DNA of 64,000 nt. It comes from Benzoatithermus sp039808865. Its GTDB lineage: Bacteria > Pseudomonadota > Alphaproteobacteria > Geminicoccales > Geminicoccaceae. Each line of letters opens with the position of its first letter. The stretch's first letter is position 1. The stretch is taken from the NCBI GenBank assembly GCA_039808865.1, contig JBDHTW010000006.1, forward strand, positions 23,524 to 87,523, read 5' to 3'. Both the position numbers and the translations under genes were made by a program. Positions 50,736 through 63,700 of the stretch are shown here, one piece after another. The notes beneath the pieces are model-generated. The model did no database searches, was not told the origin of the DNA, and saw nothing but the letters and a program-made list of their open reading frames with translations.

Positions 50736-51146
50736 CTACTTGGCCTCGGCGGCTTCGACGCGGGCGCGAGCGATCTCGACCGCGACCGTCAACCGATCCC
50801 GCTCGAGATCGGTCTTGGCCGCGCCGAGATCCTCCTCGACGTCGCGCAGCTCCTGGCGGGCACCGTCGAGGGCGATGTCCTCGAGCGGCTCCGCCCGTTC
50901 GGCCAGCACGGTGCAGCCGCGCTCGTTGATCTCGGCGAACCCGCCGGCCACGAACAGCCGGCGGTCGACCCGGTCGCCCTGGTAGACGGCGATGGTGCCG
51001 GGCCGGAGCAGCGACATCAGCGGTGCATGGTTGGGCAGCACGCCGAAATCGCCTTCCGCACCGGGAATCACGACCATGTCGGCATCGATGCTGGCGAGCA
51101 GGCGCTCCGGCGACACCAGCTCGAACGCCACCTTAGTGTCGGCCAT
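50736..51146 (-). CDS. atpC: F1 ATP synthase subunit epsilon
   Basis: A 136-residue central-stalk subunit and last gene of atpHAGDC. The beta-barrel part has FELVSPERLLASIDADMVVI, PGAEGDFGVLPNHAPLMSLL and FVAGGFAEINERGCTVLAE; a short helical hairpin follows. It regulates ATP hydrolysis. The start lies ten bases after atpD. The stop is 35 bases from the convergent P-type ATPase gene. Confidence 0.95.
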   Translation of the reverse strand: MADTKVAFELVSPERLLASIDADMVVIPGAEGDFGVLPNHAPLMSLLRPGTIAVYQGDRVDRRLFVAGGFAEINERGCTVLAERAEPLEDIALDGARQELRDVEEDLGAAKTDLERDRLTVAVEIARARVEAAEAK

Positions 51147-51156
51147 CGACCGTCTC

Positions 51157-52602
<1,446 letters not shown>

Positions 52603-52633
52603 GTTCTCGCTCCCAAGCACGCTCGCTGCCTAC

Positions 52634-53527
52634 CTAAACCGCCTCTGCACCGGAGATGATTTCCATCAGCTCCTTGGTGATCTGCGCCTGCCGCTGCCGG
52701 TTGTAGCTTAGCGTGAGCTTATTGATCATCTCACCCGCATTGCGCGTGGCCGAATCCATGGCCGCCATGCGCGCGCCCTGCTCGCTGGCCGCGTTCTCGA
52801 GCAGCGCCCCGAAGATCTGCACCGCCAGATTGCGCGGCAACAGCTCGCTCAGGATGCGCTCCTCGTCCGGCTCGAACTCGTAGATGGCGCCGCCCTCGGC
52901 CGACACCGCGCCACCTCCCGCCACCGCCGCGGCCTCGACCGGGACGAGCTGCTGGTAGGTGAGGATCTGCGTCACGGCCGACTTGAACCGGTTGTAGATC
53001 AAGGTGCAGACGTCGAACTCGCCGGCGGCGTAGAGTTCCAGCACCTTGTCGGCGACGCGCTGCGCGTCGGCGTACTCGATCCGCCGCTTGCTGACGATGC
53101 CGTCGAAGAACTCGACGATGCGGTCGCGCTGGTCGCGCCGCAGCATGTCGCGCGCCTTCTTGCCGACGACGATCAGCTTGACCTGCTTGCCCTGGCTCAG
53201 CAGCTCCTGGATCCGCCGGCGGGCGCCGCGCACGATCGAGCTGTTGAAGCCGCCGCACAGGCCGCGGTCGGCCGTGGCCACGATCAGCAGGTGCACCTCG
53301 TCCTTGCCGGTTCCGGCAAGCAGCGGCGGCGCATCGGGCAGGCCGGCGACGCCGGCGGCGAGGTTCTGCAGCATCGCCGTCATGCGCTCGGCGAACGGGC
53401 GCGAGGCCTCGGCCTGCTCCTGGGCGCGACGCAGCTTCGAGGCCGCCACCAGCTTCATCGCGCTGGTGATCTTGCGGGTCTGGCGCACGGAGTTCATCCG
53501 TGCGCGCATGTCCTTGAGACTGGGCAT
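52634..53527 (-). CDS. atpG: F1 ATP synthase subunit gamma
   Basis: A 297-residue rotor subunit. The N-terminal helix is PSLKDMRARMNSVRQTRKIT then SAMKLVAASKLRRAQEQAEA; the central domain has VATADRGLCGGFNSSIVRGA; and the C-terminal helix ends with MINKLTLSYNRQRQAQITKE. The length is normal and all expected parts are present. It starts 11 bases after atpA. Confidence 0.96.
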   Translation of the reverse strand: MPSLKDMRARMNSVRQTRKITSAMKLVAASKLRRAQEQAEASRPFAERMTAMLQNLAAGVAGLPDAPPLLAGTGKDEVHLLIVATADRGLCGGFNSSIVRGARRRIQELLSQGKQVKLIVVGKKARDMLRRDQRDRIVEFFDGIVSKRRIEYADAQRVADKVLELYAAGEFDVCTLIYNRFKSAVTQILTYQQLVPVEAAAVAGGGAVSAEGGAIYEFEPDEERILSELLPRNLAVQIFGALLENAASEQGARMAAMDSATRNAGEMINKLTLSYNRQRQAQITKELMEIISGAEAV

Positions 53528-53538
53528 CGGGCGTGCCC

Positions 53539-55073
<1,535 letters not shown>

Positions 55074-55074
<1 letters not shown>

Positions 55075-55616
55075 TAGCGAAGCCCCCTCATAGACAACTC
55101 GAGACTGTTCAGCTTGGTCCTGAGCGACGCGTCGATCATGCGCGAGCCGATGCGCACGACCAGACCGCCCAGGAGCGACGGATCGACGGCGGCGGTCAGC
55201 TGCACCGGACGGCCGGCATAGCCGGCGACGGCGTCACGCACCGCGGCGAGCTGCGCCTCGTCGAGGGCCACGGCCGAGGTGACCTCGGCCGTCTCCTCGC
55301 CACGATGCGCCGCGAGCTGGCGTCGAAACTCGGCGATGATCGCGCTCAGCGCGCCCAGCCGGCGCTGCTTGGCGAGGACGCCGAGAAAATTCTGCACGAG
55401 CCGGCCCAGGCCGAACTTGCCGGCCAGGGCTTCCATGGCCTTGGCTTGCCCTTCCCGGCTCGCGACCGGGCTGGAGATCATCCGGGCGAGATCCGGGCTC
55501 ACCGCGATGGCGTCACCGAGCCGCCCGAGATCGCTCTCGACCTGATCGAGAGCCTTTTCTTGCGAAGCAAGCTCGAACAGGGCGGTGGCGTAGCGGCCGG
55601 CCGGCCCGGATGCCAT
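55074..55616 (-). CDS. atpH: F1 ATP synthase subunit delta
   Basis: A subunit of about 180 residues linking F1 to the stator. Typical segments are AGRYATALFELASQEKALDQ, SPVASREGQAKAMEALAGKF, NFLGVLAKQRRLGALSAII and the C-terminal DPSLLGGLVVRIGSRMIDAS. The start at 55616 fits family length; an in-frame ATG at 55700 would add 28 residues without clear similarity. It is the first gene of the operon and diverges from the MscS-type channel gene across 324 bases (55617-55940), in which I saw no further gene or clear promoter. Confidence 0.92.
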
Positions 55617-55940
55617 GGTGTTCGCTGGCAAACTGCGCTTCCCCGACTTGCTGGGATGATCAGGCCGTTCTTGGGCGCCACTGGGTGACCGCGTGTTCAT
55701 CCCCCGAGAGGCGTGGTCGGATTAACACAGCCCCCTGGAGCGAACAAGCGGACCCGCCGAAGCCCCGTCTAAGACGGTTTGCCGCAGCGAAGGCGCCAAT
55801 TCACATTCGTGCGTCGGCGAACTCGAAGCAAGCAAAACCATGCCGTTCGGCCGCCCAGGTGCAAATGCCGGACCCTGCTGGTAGACAGCCTCGACCGCGG
55901 CACCGGCCTGCGGCCACGCAACTGGACAGGAAAAGAGCCG

Positions 55941-57986
55941 ATGGCCGCAGCGCCGCCCGAGCCCGTGCAGCGCTTCGTCGAGCTGATGGACGATCCGGCC
56001 GTGCGATCGTGGCTGCAGGGCGAGATCGCCGCCCGCCAAGCGGACGCTCCGGCGGCTCCCGCCACGATCGCGAGCCAGACGTCGCTGCAGGACCGCCTCG
56101 CGCTCGGCGTGAGCGAGCTGCGCCAGGGGGCGGCCGACCTGCTCACCGCCGCCGGCGGCCTGCCCGACCAGATGGCGCTGCTGCTGGCCCGTCTGCGCAC
56201 CGAGCTGCACGATAGCGGCCTGATCTGGGCGGTGGCGCTGGTGTTCGCCTTCGCCGCATGCGGCTTCCTGTGCGAGTACGGTTATCTGCGTCTCACCCGG
56301 CAGGCGCGCCGGCGCATCCTGGCCAGCGAGCCGCCCACGGCGGACGGCCGGCTCGCCGCGCTCGGCCTGCGGCTCCTGCTCGCGGGCTGCGGGATCGCGG
56401 CGTTCGCCGCCGGCAGCATCGGCGCCTTCGCCGTCTTCGACTGGCCGCCGATCCTGAAGCTGATCGTGCTCACCGTGCTCGCGATGATCGTGCTGACCCG
56501 GGCCGCCTGGATCATCGCCAAGGTCGCGATCGCACCGGCCAATCCCGAGCGGCGGCTCCTGCCGCTCGGCGACGCGGCCGCGGCCTTCGGCCATGCGTGG
56601 TTCCGCGTGCTGACGGCCGTGGCGATCGGCGGCTGGCTGCTGGTGCAGCTGCTGCAGTCGCTGGGCGCGGCACCCGCCAGCGCGGACGTCGTGGCGGCGG
56701 GGCTCGGCTTCCTGGTGCTGGCGCTGGCGCTGGTCGCGGCATGGCGTGCCGTGCCGCACATCCGTCGCTACCGCGCGACGGCCGAGCAGGCTGCCGAGGC
56801 CGAGCTGACCTGGGGAGCCGACGATTTCCTGCCGATCATGCTCTCGATCGTGCTGCCGGCGGTCTGGCTGCTGTGGAGCGTGGGCGCCCGCGCCGTCGCC
56901 AGCACGCTGCTGCTGCTGCTGGCGACGGTGACGGCGATCTGGACCATCCGGCAGATCATCGAGCACGTGGCCCATCCGGGCGCCGCCCCCGGCACGCCGC
57001 ATCCCGCCCCCATCGCCGCGCGCATGCTGCGCAACCTCGTCCTGGTCGTGGCCGGGATCGTGCTGCTGCGCATCTGGGGCATCGACATGACCAGCCTCGC
57101 CGCCGACGAGACGCCGGGCGCGCGCCTGCTGCGCGGCGCGGTCGATGCCATCTTGATCGTGCTCGTGGCCGATCTCGGCCTGCACGCGCTGCGGCTGACG
57201 CTCGAGCGGCGGCTCGACGCGGCCGACGACGGCGCGGATCCGGACCAGGCGAGTCGCCGGGCGCGGCTGCGCACGCTGCTGCCGATCGTGCGCAACGTGG
57301 CCATGATCGGGATCGCGGTGATGGCGGTGCTCACCGTCCTGGGCTCGCTCGGGGTCGAGATCGGCCCGCTGATGGCCGGCGCCGGCGTCGTCGGCGTCGC
57401 CATCGGCTTCGGCGCGCAGACACTGGTCAAGGACATCATCTCGGGCTTCTTCTTCCTGCTCGACGATGCGTTCCGCGTCGGCGAGTACATCGAGAGCGGC
57501 AGCTACAAAGGTGTGGTCGAATCGTTCTCGCTGCGCTCGGTCAAGCTGCGCCACCATCGTGGCCCGCTCTACACGGTGCCGTTCGGCTCGCTCGGCGCCA
57601 TCGTCAACCACAGCCGCGACTGGGTGATCGATCGGCTCTACGTCAACGTCACCTACGACACCGACCTCGATCTGGTGAAGCGGCTGATCAAGGGCATCGG
57701 CCGCCAGCTCGCCGCCGATCCGGCGTTCGCGCCCGACATCCTGGAGACGCTGAAGCTGCAGGGGGTCGACGAGATGGGCGATTTCGCGATCAAGCTGCGG
57801 CTGAAGATGCGCACCCGGCCGGGCCGCCAGTTCGTCGTCCGCCGGCGGGCCTACGCGATGATCAAGACCGCGTTCAAGGACAACGGCGTCAGCTTCGGCG
57901 TGCCGACCGTGCAGGTCCGCGACATCGAGCAGGCGCAGGCAGCGGCCGCGTCGATGCTGGCCGGACCGGCGCGATCCACCGGCTGA
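55941..57986 (+). CDS. MscS-family mechanosensitive channel (multi-helix)
   Basis: A 681-residue inner membrane channel with about ten helices before the MscS core. The core is at residues 480-650: pore helix GAGVVGVAIGFGAQTLVKDI, then SGFFFLLDDAFRVGEYIESG and the beta domain RGPLYTVPFGSLGAIVNHSR, ending with VRRRAYAMIKTAFKDNGVSF. AGGAAAAGAG precedes ATG 55941; a longer frame to 55779 has no similarity. It probably releases solutes on hypo-osmotic shock. It converges on the periplasmic protein operon. Confidence 0.92.
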   Translation: MAAAPPEPVQRFVELMDDPAVRSWLQGEIAARQADAPAAPATIASQTSLQDRLALGVSELRQGAADLLTAAGGLPDQMALLLARLRTELHDSGLIWAVALVFAFAACGFLCEYGYLRLTRQARRRILASEPPTADGRLAALGLRLLLAGCGIAAFAAGSIGAFAVFDWPPILKLIVLTVLAMIVLTRAAWIIAKVAIAPANPERRLLPLGDAAAAFGHAWFRVLTAVAIGGWLLVQLLQSLGAAPASADVVAAGLGFLVLALALVAAWRAVPHIRRYRATAEQAAEAELTWGADDFLPIMLSIVLPAVWLLWSVGARAVASTLLLLLATVTAIWTIRQIIEHVAHPGAAPGTPHPAPIAARMLRNLVLVVAGIVLLRIWGIDMTSLAADETPGARLLRGAVDAILIVLVADLGLHALRLTLERRLDAADDGADPDQASRRARLRTLLPIVRNVAMIGIAVMAVLTVLGSLGVEIGPLMAGAGVVGVAIGFGAQTLVKDIISGFFFLLDDAFRVGEYIESGSYKGVVESFSLRSVKLRHHRGPLYTVPFGSLGAIVNHSRDWVIDRLYVNVTYDTDLDLVKRLIKGIGRQLAADPAFAPDILETLKLQGVDEMGDFAIKLRLKMRTRPGRQFVVRRRAYAMIKTAFKDNGVSFGVPTVQVRDIEQAQAAAASMLAGPARSTG

Positions 57987-57995
57987 TCCCCGCCG

Positions 57996-58574
57996 TCAAC
58001 GGCACGCACCGGTCCGCAGGAAGTCCCACTCGTCGCACGCCCGGCCGTCGGGAAACCGGCACAGGCCGCGCCAGCCGCCCGGCTCCTGGATCAGATGCGA
58101 CGTGCCCCCCTGCTGCACGCAGTGGACGGCGGCGGGATTGGCCAATCCCTGGCGCTGCACGGTCAGGGTGAAGTTCAGGTCGGACGCGATCGGGCCGCGT
58201 GCGCCGTCGAGCATCCGCACCCGGTCGTCGTCGACCTTCAGGAAATACTGCTGCTGCCCGGGCCGGTCCGGGTCGAGCTCGTAGACCGTGGCGTTCTCGT
58301 CCTGCGGCGTGCCGCGCAGCGTGGTCCAGGCGCCGGTGCGCTCGAACGGCCCGCCACGCTCGAGGTAGGTCGTGCGCAGGTGGTAGGTGCCCTCGGCGCT
58401 GGCCGGGTCCCGTCGGACCAGCGTGAGCTCGGTCTCGATCCCCGGGCAGTCGGCGCAGGGGACGGTGCCGACGAACGGACCGAGCACGAGCGGATCGCCG
58501 GCCGCTGCCGGCCCGCCCGCCAGCGCCAGCGCGCAGGTTGCGAGGACGACGATCGGGCGCGGGAAGCGGGTCAT
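57996..58574 (-). CDS. exported NlpE-like / DUF333-like two-part protein
   Basis: A 192-residue periplasmic protein. The signal peptide ends near GGPAAAGD. The first part resembles the NlpE N-terminal domain: LGPFVGTVPCADCPGIETEL with the CxxC at residues 40-43, then GTYHLRTTYLERGG. The last 50 residues resemble DUF333: NPAAVHCVQQGGTSHLIQEP and GLCRFPDGRACDEWDFL, with paired cysteines. Cys14 follows LAT, a poor lipobox, so it is probably not lipidated, unlike E. coli NlpE. The start overlaps the upstream gene stop as ATGA, making it the third gene of a tight operon. NlpE proteins sense envelope or copper stress; the role here is inferred. Confidence 0.78.
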   Translation of the reverse strand: MTRFPRPIVVLATCALALAGGPAAAGDPLVLGPFVGTVPCADCPGIETELTLVRRDPASAEGTYHLRTTYLERGGPFERTGAWTTLRGTPQDENATVYELDPDRPGQQQYFLKVDDDRVRMLDGARGPIASDLNFTLTVQRQGLANPAAVHCVQQGGTSHLIQEPGGWRGLCRFPDGRACDEWDFLRTGACR

Positions 58575-59338
58575 GGGCCCTCGAGCTGGAACGGGAAGTA
58601 CTGGCTGGCGATGGCATCGAACGTGCCGTCGCCGCGCAGCCCGCGCAAGGCGTCGTCCAGCGCCGTGCGCAACCGGTCGTCGCCCTTGCCGACGCCGATC
58701 GCCACGCCCTCACCGAACCATTGCGGATCGTCGAGCGCGGGGCCGACGAAGTCGAAATCGGCGCCGAGGTCGGTCCCGAGGAACTGCACGCGTGCGGCCA
58801 CGGTGTCGGTGAGGACGGTGTCGAGCCGATCCAGGGCCAGATCCAGGTAGAGCTCGCCGCGGTCGCCGTAACGGCGCACCGTCGCGGCCGGAAAGTTGGC
58901 GCCGACATAGCGGTCCTGCACCGAGCCGCGCTCGACCCCGACGACGGCGCCGCGCAGGCCGGTGGCCGAAGGGTCCAGCGGCTTGCCGCGCCTTGCGACG
59001 AAGCGGCTGGGGGGCCGGAGGTAGGGCTCGGTGAAGTCCATCTCGCGGCGACGCGCCTCGGTGACGGCGAGACCGGGCGCGAGGTCGACCGCGCGGGCCT
59101 GCACGTACGGCGCCAGCTCCTGCACGTCGATCGCGCTCAGCGCACAGCGAACCTGCAGCCGGGCACAAAGCGCGCGGACGAGATCGGCCTCGAAGCCCGT
59201 GATCTGCGCCGTGTCGTCGACGTAGGCGAACGGCGGATCCTCGGTGGCCAACCCGGCGCGCAGCTCGTCGCGGTCCAGCGGCGCAGCCTGCGCGCCGGCG
59301 ATCGGCACCAGAAGGCAGAGCAGAGCGAGACGCAGCAC
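58571..59338 (-). CDS. periplasmic solute-binding protein, family 3
   Basis: A 255-residue exported protein of the amino acid/polar solute-binding family (SBP_bac_3). The signal peptide is LRLALLCLLVPIAGAQA. The fold is seen in GLATEDPPFAYVDDTAQITG, FEADLVRALCARLQVRC, the VDLAPGLAVTEARRREMDFT block with EPYL, and FGEGVAIGVGKGDDRLRTAL near the end. The GTG start at 59338 lies two bases after the upstream stop, and its stop overlaps the next start. No permease or ATPase gene is nearby, so it is an orphan binding protein or a sensor/partner subunit. Ligand unknown. Confidence 0.88.
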   Translation of the reverse strand: MLRLALLCLLVPIAGAQAAPLDRDELRAGLATEDPPFAYVDDTAQITGFEADLVRALCARLQVRCALSAIDVQELAPYVQARAVDLAPGLAVTEARRREMDFTEPYLRPPSRFVARRGKPLDPSATGLRGAVVGVERGSVQDRYVGANFPAATVRRYGDRGELYLDLALDRLDTVLTDTVAARVQFLGTDLGADFDFVGPALDDPQWFGEGVAIGVGKGDDRLRTALDDALRGLRGDGTFDAIASQYFPFQLEGP

Positions 59339-59340
59339 GG

Positions 59341-60618
59341 CTAGCTACCCCAGCGGTGGGCGGGGCCGAGGCGGCGGAGCTGCGCCGCGAGCTGGGCGAG
59401 GCCGGAGGCCGGCTCGACCTCCCGCGCGAGGATGCGGTGCACCGTCGCCGCGAAGGCTTGGCTCACCGCGTCATAGGTGCCGCGCCCGGTGTCGGCAGGG
59501 CGCAGGACGGCGGTGGCGAACGAGGCGAGCAGCGCCGGATAATAGGGTCGCGCCGCGACCAGCTCGGGATCGGCGTAGAGGTCCTGCAGGCTCGGATCGA
59601 AATTGCCCGCGAGCGCACGCTGGCGCTGCGCCTGGGCCGAGGTCAGCCAGCGCACCAGGTCGAGCGCCAGATCCTGCTGCTTGGAATTGCGTGCGACGGC
59701 GAGGCCGAAGCCGCCGAGCACGGCCGTCCGGCGACCGTCCGGTGCCGCACCGGCGGGCAGCTCGGCCATGCCGACATTGCCGCCCACCCCACCTTCGGCC
59801 GACCGCAGCGCGGGCAGCAGGTTCGACCATGCGCGCAGGAAGGCGGCATTGCCTTTGGTGAAGGCAGCGAGGCTTTCCCCGCTGCCCATGTCGAGGACCT
59901 GCCCGGGCGAGATCGTGTCGACCCAGGAGGCAGCCTGGGCCAGCGCCGCCTCGCTGCGCGGATCGTCGACGACCACGCTGCCGTCCGGTCCGAGAATCCC
60001 GGGCGCACCGCGGCTGGCGATCCATTCCAGCGCGTTGGCGGTGAGGCCCTCGCCGGCACGGCCTTGCCAGACGAAGCCCCAGAGCTCGTTGCGCCCGGCG
60101 GCGCGCTCGCCGTCCTGCACCGCGCGCGCGGCGACCGCGAGCTCGTCCCAGGTCGCCGGTATGCCGACGCCGTAGCGGGCCAGCAGATCGGCGCGATAGA
60201 ACAGCCTGCCGAGGCTCAGCGTCCAGGGCACGGCCACGAGGTGGCCGGCGGCGCTGAAGCTGTCGAGCCCGACCGGGACGAACTGGCTGCGCTGGTCGAC
60301 CAGGGCCGGGGTCAGATCGACCAGATAGGGCGCGAGCAGGCCGGACCAGACGATGTCCAGCTCGAGCACGTCGAGGTCGGTGACGCCGGCCTGCAGCACG
60401 TCGCCCACAAGGTCGCGCGACCGGGTGGTCGAATCCGGATAGGCCAGCACGCGCACCTCCTGGCCGCGTGCCTTGGCCCAGGCCTCGCTGCCCGCACGGC
60501 ACGACTCCAGCGATGCGGGCGCCAGCCCGCACACGATCGTCACCGGGGCGGCCCGCGCCGGCCCGACCCAACAGAGCAGGGCGGCCAACAGGCCGATCGT
60601 GCCACGCAAGCGCATCAT
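59341..60618 (-). CDS. periplasmic solute-binding protein, family 1 (sugar-type)
   Basis: A 425-residue exported protein of the SBP_bac_1 family, like trehalose/maltose-binding proteins. Start ATG 60618 (or 60615) leads into MRLRGTIGLLAALLCWVGPA with an ARAAP cleavage site. Further segments are DLDVLELDIVWSGLLAPYLV, LVAVPWTLSLGRLFYRADLL, YGVGIPATWDELAVAARAV and FTKGNAAFLRAWSNLLPALR. It is the first gene of the three-gene periplasmic operon. No ABC permeases or ATPase flank it. It diverges from the second MscS-type gene by 143 bases. Ligand unknown, carbohydrate-like by family. Confidence 0.88.
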   Translation of the reverse strand: MMRLRGTIGLLAALLCWVGPARAAPVTIVCGLAPASLESCRAGSEAWAKARGQEVRVLAYPDSTTRSRDLVGDVLQAGVTDLDVLELDIVWSGLLAPYLVDLTPALVDQRSQFVPVGLDSFSAAGHLVAVPWTLSLGRLFYRADLLARYGVGIPATWDELAVAARAVQDGERAAGRNELWGFVWQGRAGEGLTANALEWIASRGAPGILGPDGSVVVDDPRSEAALAQAASWVDTISPGQVLDMGSGESLAAFTKGNAAFLRAWSNLLPALRSAEGGVGGNVGMAELPAGAAPDGRRTAVLGGFGLAVARNSKQQDLALDLVRWLTSAQAQRQRALAGNFDPSLQDLYADPELVAARPYYPALLASFATAVLRPADTGRGTYDAVSQAFAATVHRILAREVEPASGLAQLAAQLRRLGPAHRWGS

Positions 60619-60761
60619 GCCATCCCGATCGTCGCGGGCGCCGGCCCGCCGGGGAGGCGGAAGATAGGGGCTTTGCGCGCCAAAGAGTAGCCTGCCGGGG
60701 CGACGGGCGGCGTCGCCTGGGCTAATGGGGCGGCACTCGGAGCGACGAGGGACCTGGCCGC

Positions 60762-63700
60762 ATGCCCCCATTCCGCCTGGCACTGTCGGTGGCCGCCGCG
60801 ATCTGGCTGAGCCTCTACCCGCCCGCGCAGGCGCAGGAGGACTTCAGCATCACCCGGCTGGCGCGCTCGATCCAAAGCCAAGAGCAGCTGAATGCCGACC
60901 TGGGCGCCGGCGTGCCGCGCATGCGGCAGGAGCGCGCCAAGGAAGCCGAGCGGCTGGATGCCGAGGAAGCCGATGCGGACGGCCGCAGCCTGACGATCAC
61001 GGCCCTGCGGCAGGCGCGGCTGGAGGCCGACACCCGACGGGCGCAGCTCGCGGCCATGGACAGCCGGATCGGCTTCTTCGCCAACGAGCTGGCCAAGCTC
61101 GACCGCCGGATCGCCGAGCTGACGCCGAAAGTGCCCTCGGCGCCGGCCACGCTCGAGGAATATGCCGCCGGCGTCCAGCTCGGGCTGCTGCAGCAGCTTC
61201 GCGCCACGACCCAGCGGACCCTGGATCTGCTGCACGAGGGAAGCGACCAGATCACCGCCCGCCTCGCCCTGCTCAACAATCGCGTCGCGCTGCTCGAGGC
61301 ACGGATCCGCCTGCAGGCCCTCGACGAGAGCGCCGAGCTCGCCGCCGACCCGCGCGCCGTGGCCTTGCGCGACTTCGTCGAGCGCATGGACCGCGAGAGC
61401 GTGCGGCTGGCCAACGCCGCGGGGGAGATCGAGCCGACCTCGCCCGGCGAGCAGATGCGCAAGCGCGTGCTCGAGCTGCGCGCCTACGAGGCGTTCCTGC
61501 GCGGCAGCCTGCGCGCCGCCGACATCGAGCTGCTCGGGATCGAGAAGCAGCTCACCTACCTGAGCCGGATCGCGGCCGAGAGCGCCTCGCTGCCGGCACG
61601 GCTGGCCACCGAGGCGCTCGACCTGCTCGATCGCCAGCGCGAGCGCTTGGCGCAGCGCACGGCAGCGCTGGCCGACCTTCGCCGGCGTCTCGACGACCAG
61701 CGCACCCTGCTGCCGCCGGCCACGCCGTCCACCGCCGCCCAGCTGGCGATGATGCGCGGCATGATCGACGATGTCGGCGGCATCGTCGCCGGTCAGGAGG
61801 AAGCGGCCAAGCGCCTGGGCGAGGATCTCGAACGCACCGCCAAGCAGCTCCAGGCGCGCGAGACCGTGGCCGAAGGCGAGGCCTTGCTGGCGCGGGATTC
61901 CCTGCCCGGCAACGCCGCGGCCTGGCAGCGCGTGGCGCGCAATGCGGCCCGGGTGCCGGCGCAGCTGCTGCAGGCGTTCCTCGACGCGGCCAAGGAGGTG
62001 CAGGACCGGGTGATGGTGGCGTCGCCGCAGCAGCTCGGCACCGCGGTGGGCGGCATGCTGCTGCTGCTGGCCGCGGCGCTGCTGCTGCGGTGGTGGCTGC
62101 ACACCCGGATCGTGGCCGCGCAGGCCGCGACCGCGCTGGCGACGCCGGCCGCCGCCGTGCACGACAGCATCCTCACCCTGCTGCCGGCCGCGGTCTTCTG
62201 GCTGCTGGTCTCGGTGCTGGAGATCGGCCGCGAGGCCGCCCTGCTGATCGGCGGCGTGCTCGCGATCTGGCCGGTGGTGGCCTTCGTGCTGCGCCTCGCC
62301 CGGCAGCTGCTGCTGCGCCGGGCCGAGGACGGGCTCGACGTCCGCCTGCGGTTCTACCGCAGCCTGCGCTGGACGATGATCGTCGGCGGCATTCTCGCCG
62401 GCCTCGTCATCCTGACCAGCACGTTGCCGCTGACGCCGGCGCTGGCCGATCTCGTGCATCGCTCGGCGATGATCTGCGTCCTCTTGATCGCCCTGCCGGC
62501 GCTGCAGCTGCGGACCCTGATCCTCACCCTGGCCGGCGGCCGGTGGCAGCCCAGCCTCATGGCGCGCCTGGGCGCCCGGCTGAGCCTGCTGGTGCCTCTG
62601 GTGCTGGCCGGCGCCGCCGCGGTCGGGCTCGCCGGCTATCTCAACCTGGCCTGGTCGGTGATCTCGCACTTTCTGTGGTTCGCGGTCTTCGGCGCGGCCC
62701 TGCTGTTCGCGCTCGCCATCGCCGGCGACATCCGGCGCGTGCTGCTGCGCCGGATCAGCGAGCGGACGCCGGACGACGCGCATTTCTGGACCATCAACTT
62801 CGTCGATCCCGCCTTCCGCCTGACGCAGCTCCTGCTGGTCCTCGCCGTCGGCTGGGGCCTCTTGACGGTGTACGGCTGGACCACCGACACGCCGGTGATC
62901 CGGGCCGCGCTCGCCGTCGGCCGCACCCCGATCCTGTGGCTCGGCGATTCCATGCTGACCGTCCAGAACGTGGTGCTGGCGGTGATCATGGTGGCCCTGG
63001 TGTTCTGGATCGGCGGCTGGACGCAGCAGATCAGCTACAATCTGGCGCTGACCCGGGTGCGCGATCTCGGCATCCGGCAGAGCCTGTCGACGTTCGTGCA
63101 GTACGTCGTGATCGTGCTGGGCCTGCTGCTGACGCTGAAGGTCATCGGCCTCGACCTCACGGCGCTCACGGTGTTCGCCGCCAGCGTCGGCGTCGGCATC
63201 GGCTTCGGCATGCAGAACGTGGTCAGCAACTTCATCAGCGGCATCCTGCTGCTGGCCGAGCGGCCGCTGCGGGTCATGGACATCGTGACCATCGGCGCCG
63301 ACACCGGCGAGGTCACCCGCATCGGCATCCGCTCGCTGACGGTGCGCATGTTCGACCGCAAGGAGCTGGTGATCCCGAACTCGGCGGTGATCGGCAGCAC
63401 CTTCACCAACTGGACCCGCACCGACGACGTGCTGCGCGAGGTCTTGACGTTCAAGATCAGCTTCCGCGACGATCCCGGCAGGGCGGCCGCGCGCATCCAG
63501 GAGCTGACGCAGGCGACGGAAGGCGTGCTGCCGACGCCGCCGGCCAAGGCCACGGTCTGGGAGTTCGCCGACACCGGCGTGGTGATCCGCCTGCAGTACT
63601 ACGTGCAGTTGCGCGGCCCGGTCGGAGGCCTCGACACCCGCGCCGACATCCTGCGCGGCGTGCGCGACCTGTTCGCACGGGAAGGCTTCTCGATCTCGAC

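Noticed and set aside
58514..58574. Lipoprotein signal in the NlpE-like protein
   Set aside because: The residue before Cys14 is Thr, unusual for a lipobox, and a normal cleavage site after AAA is present further on.
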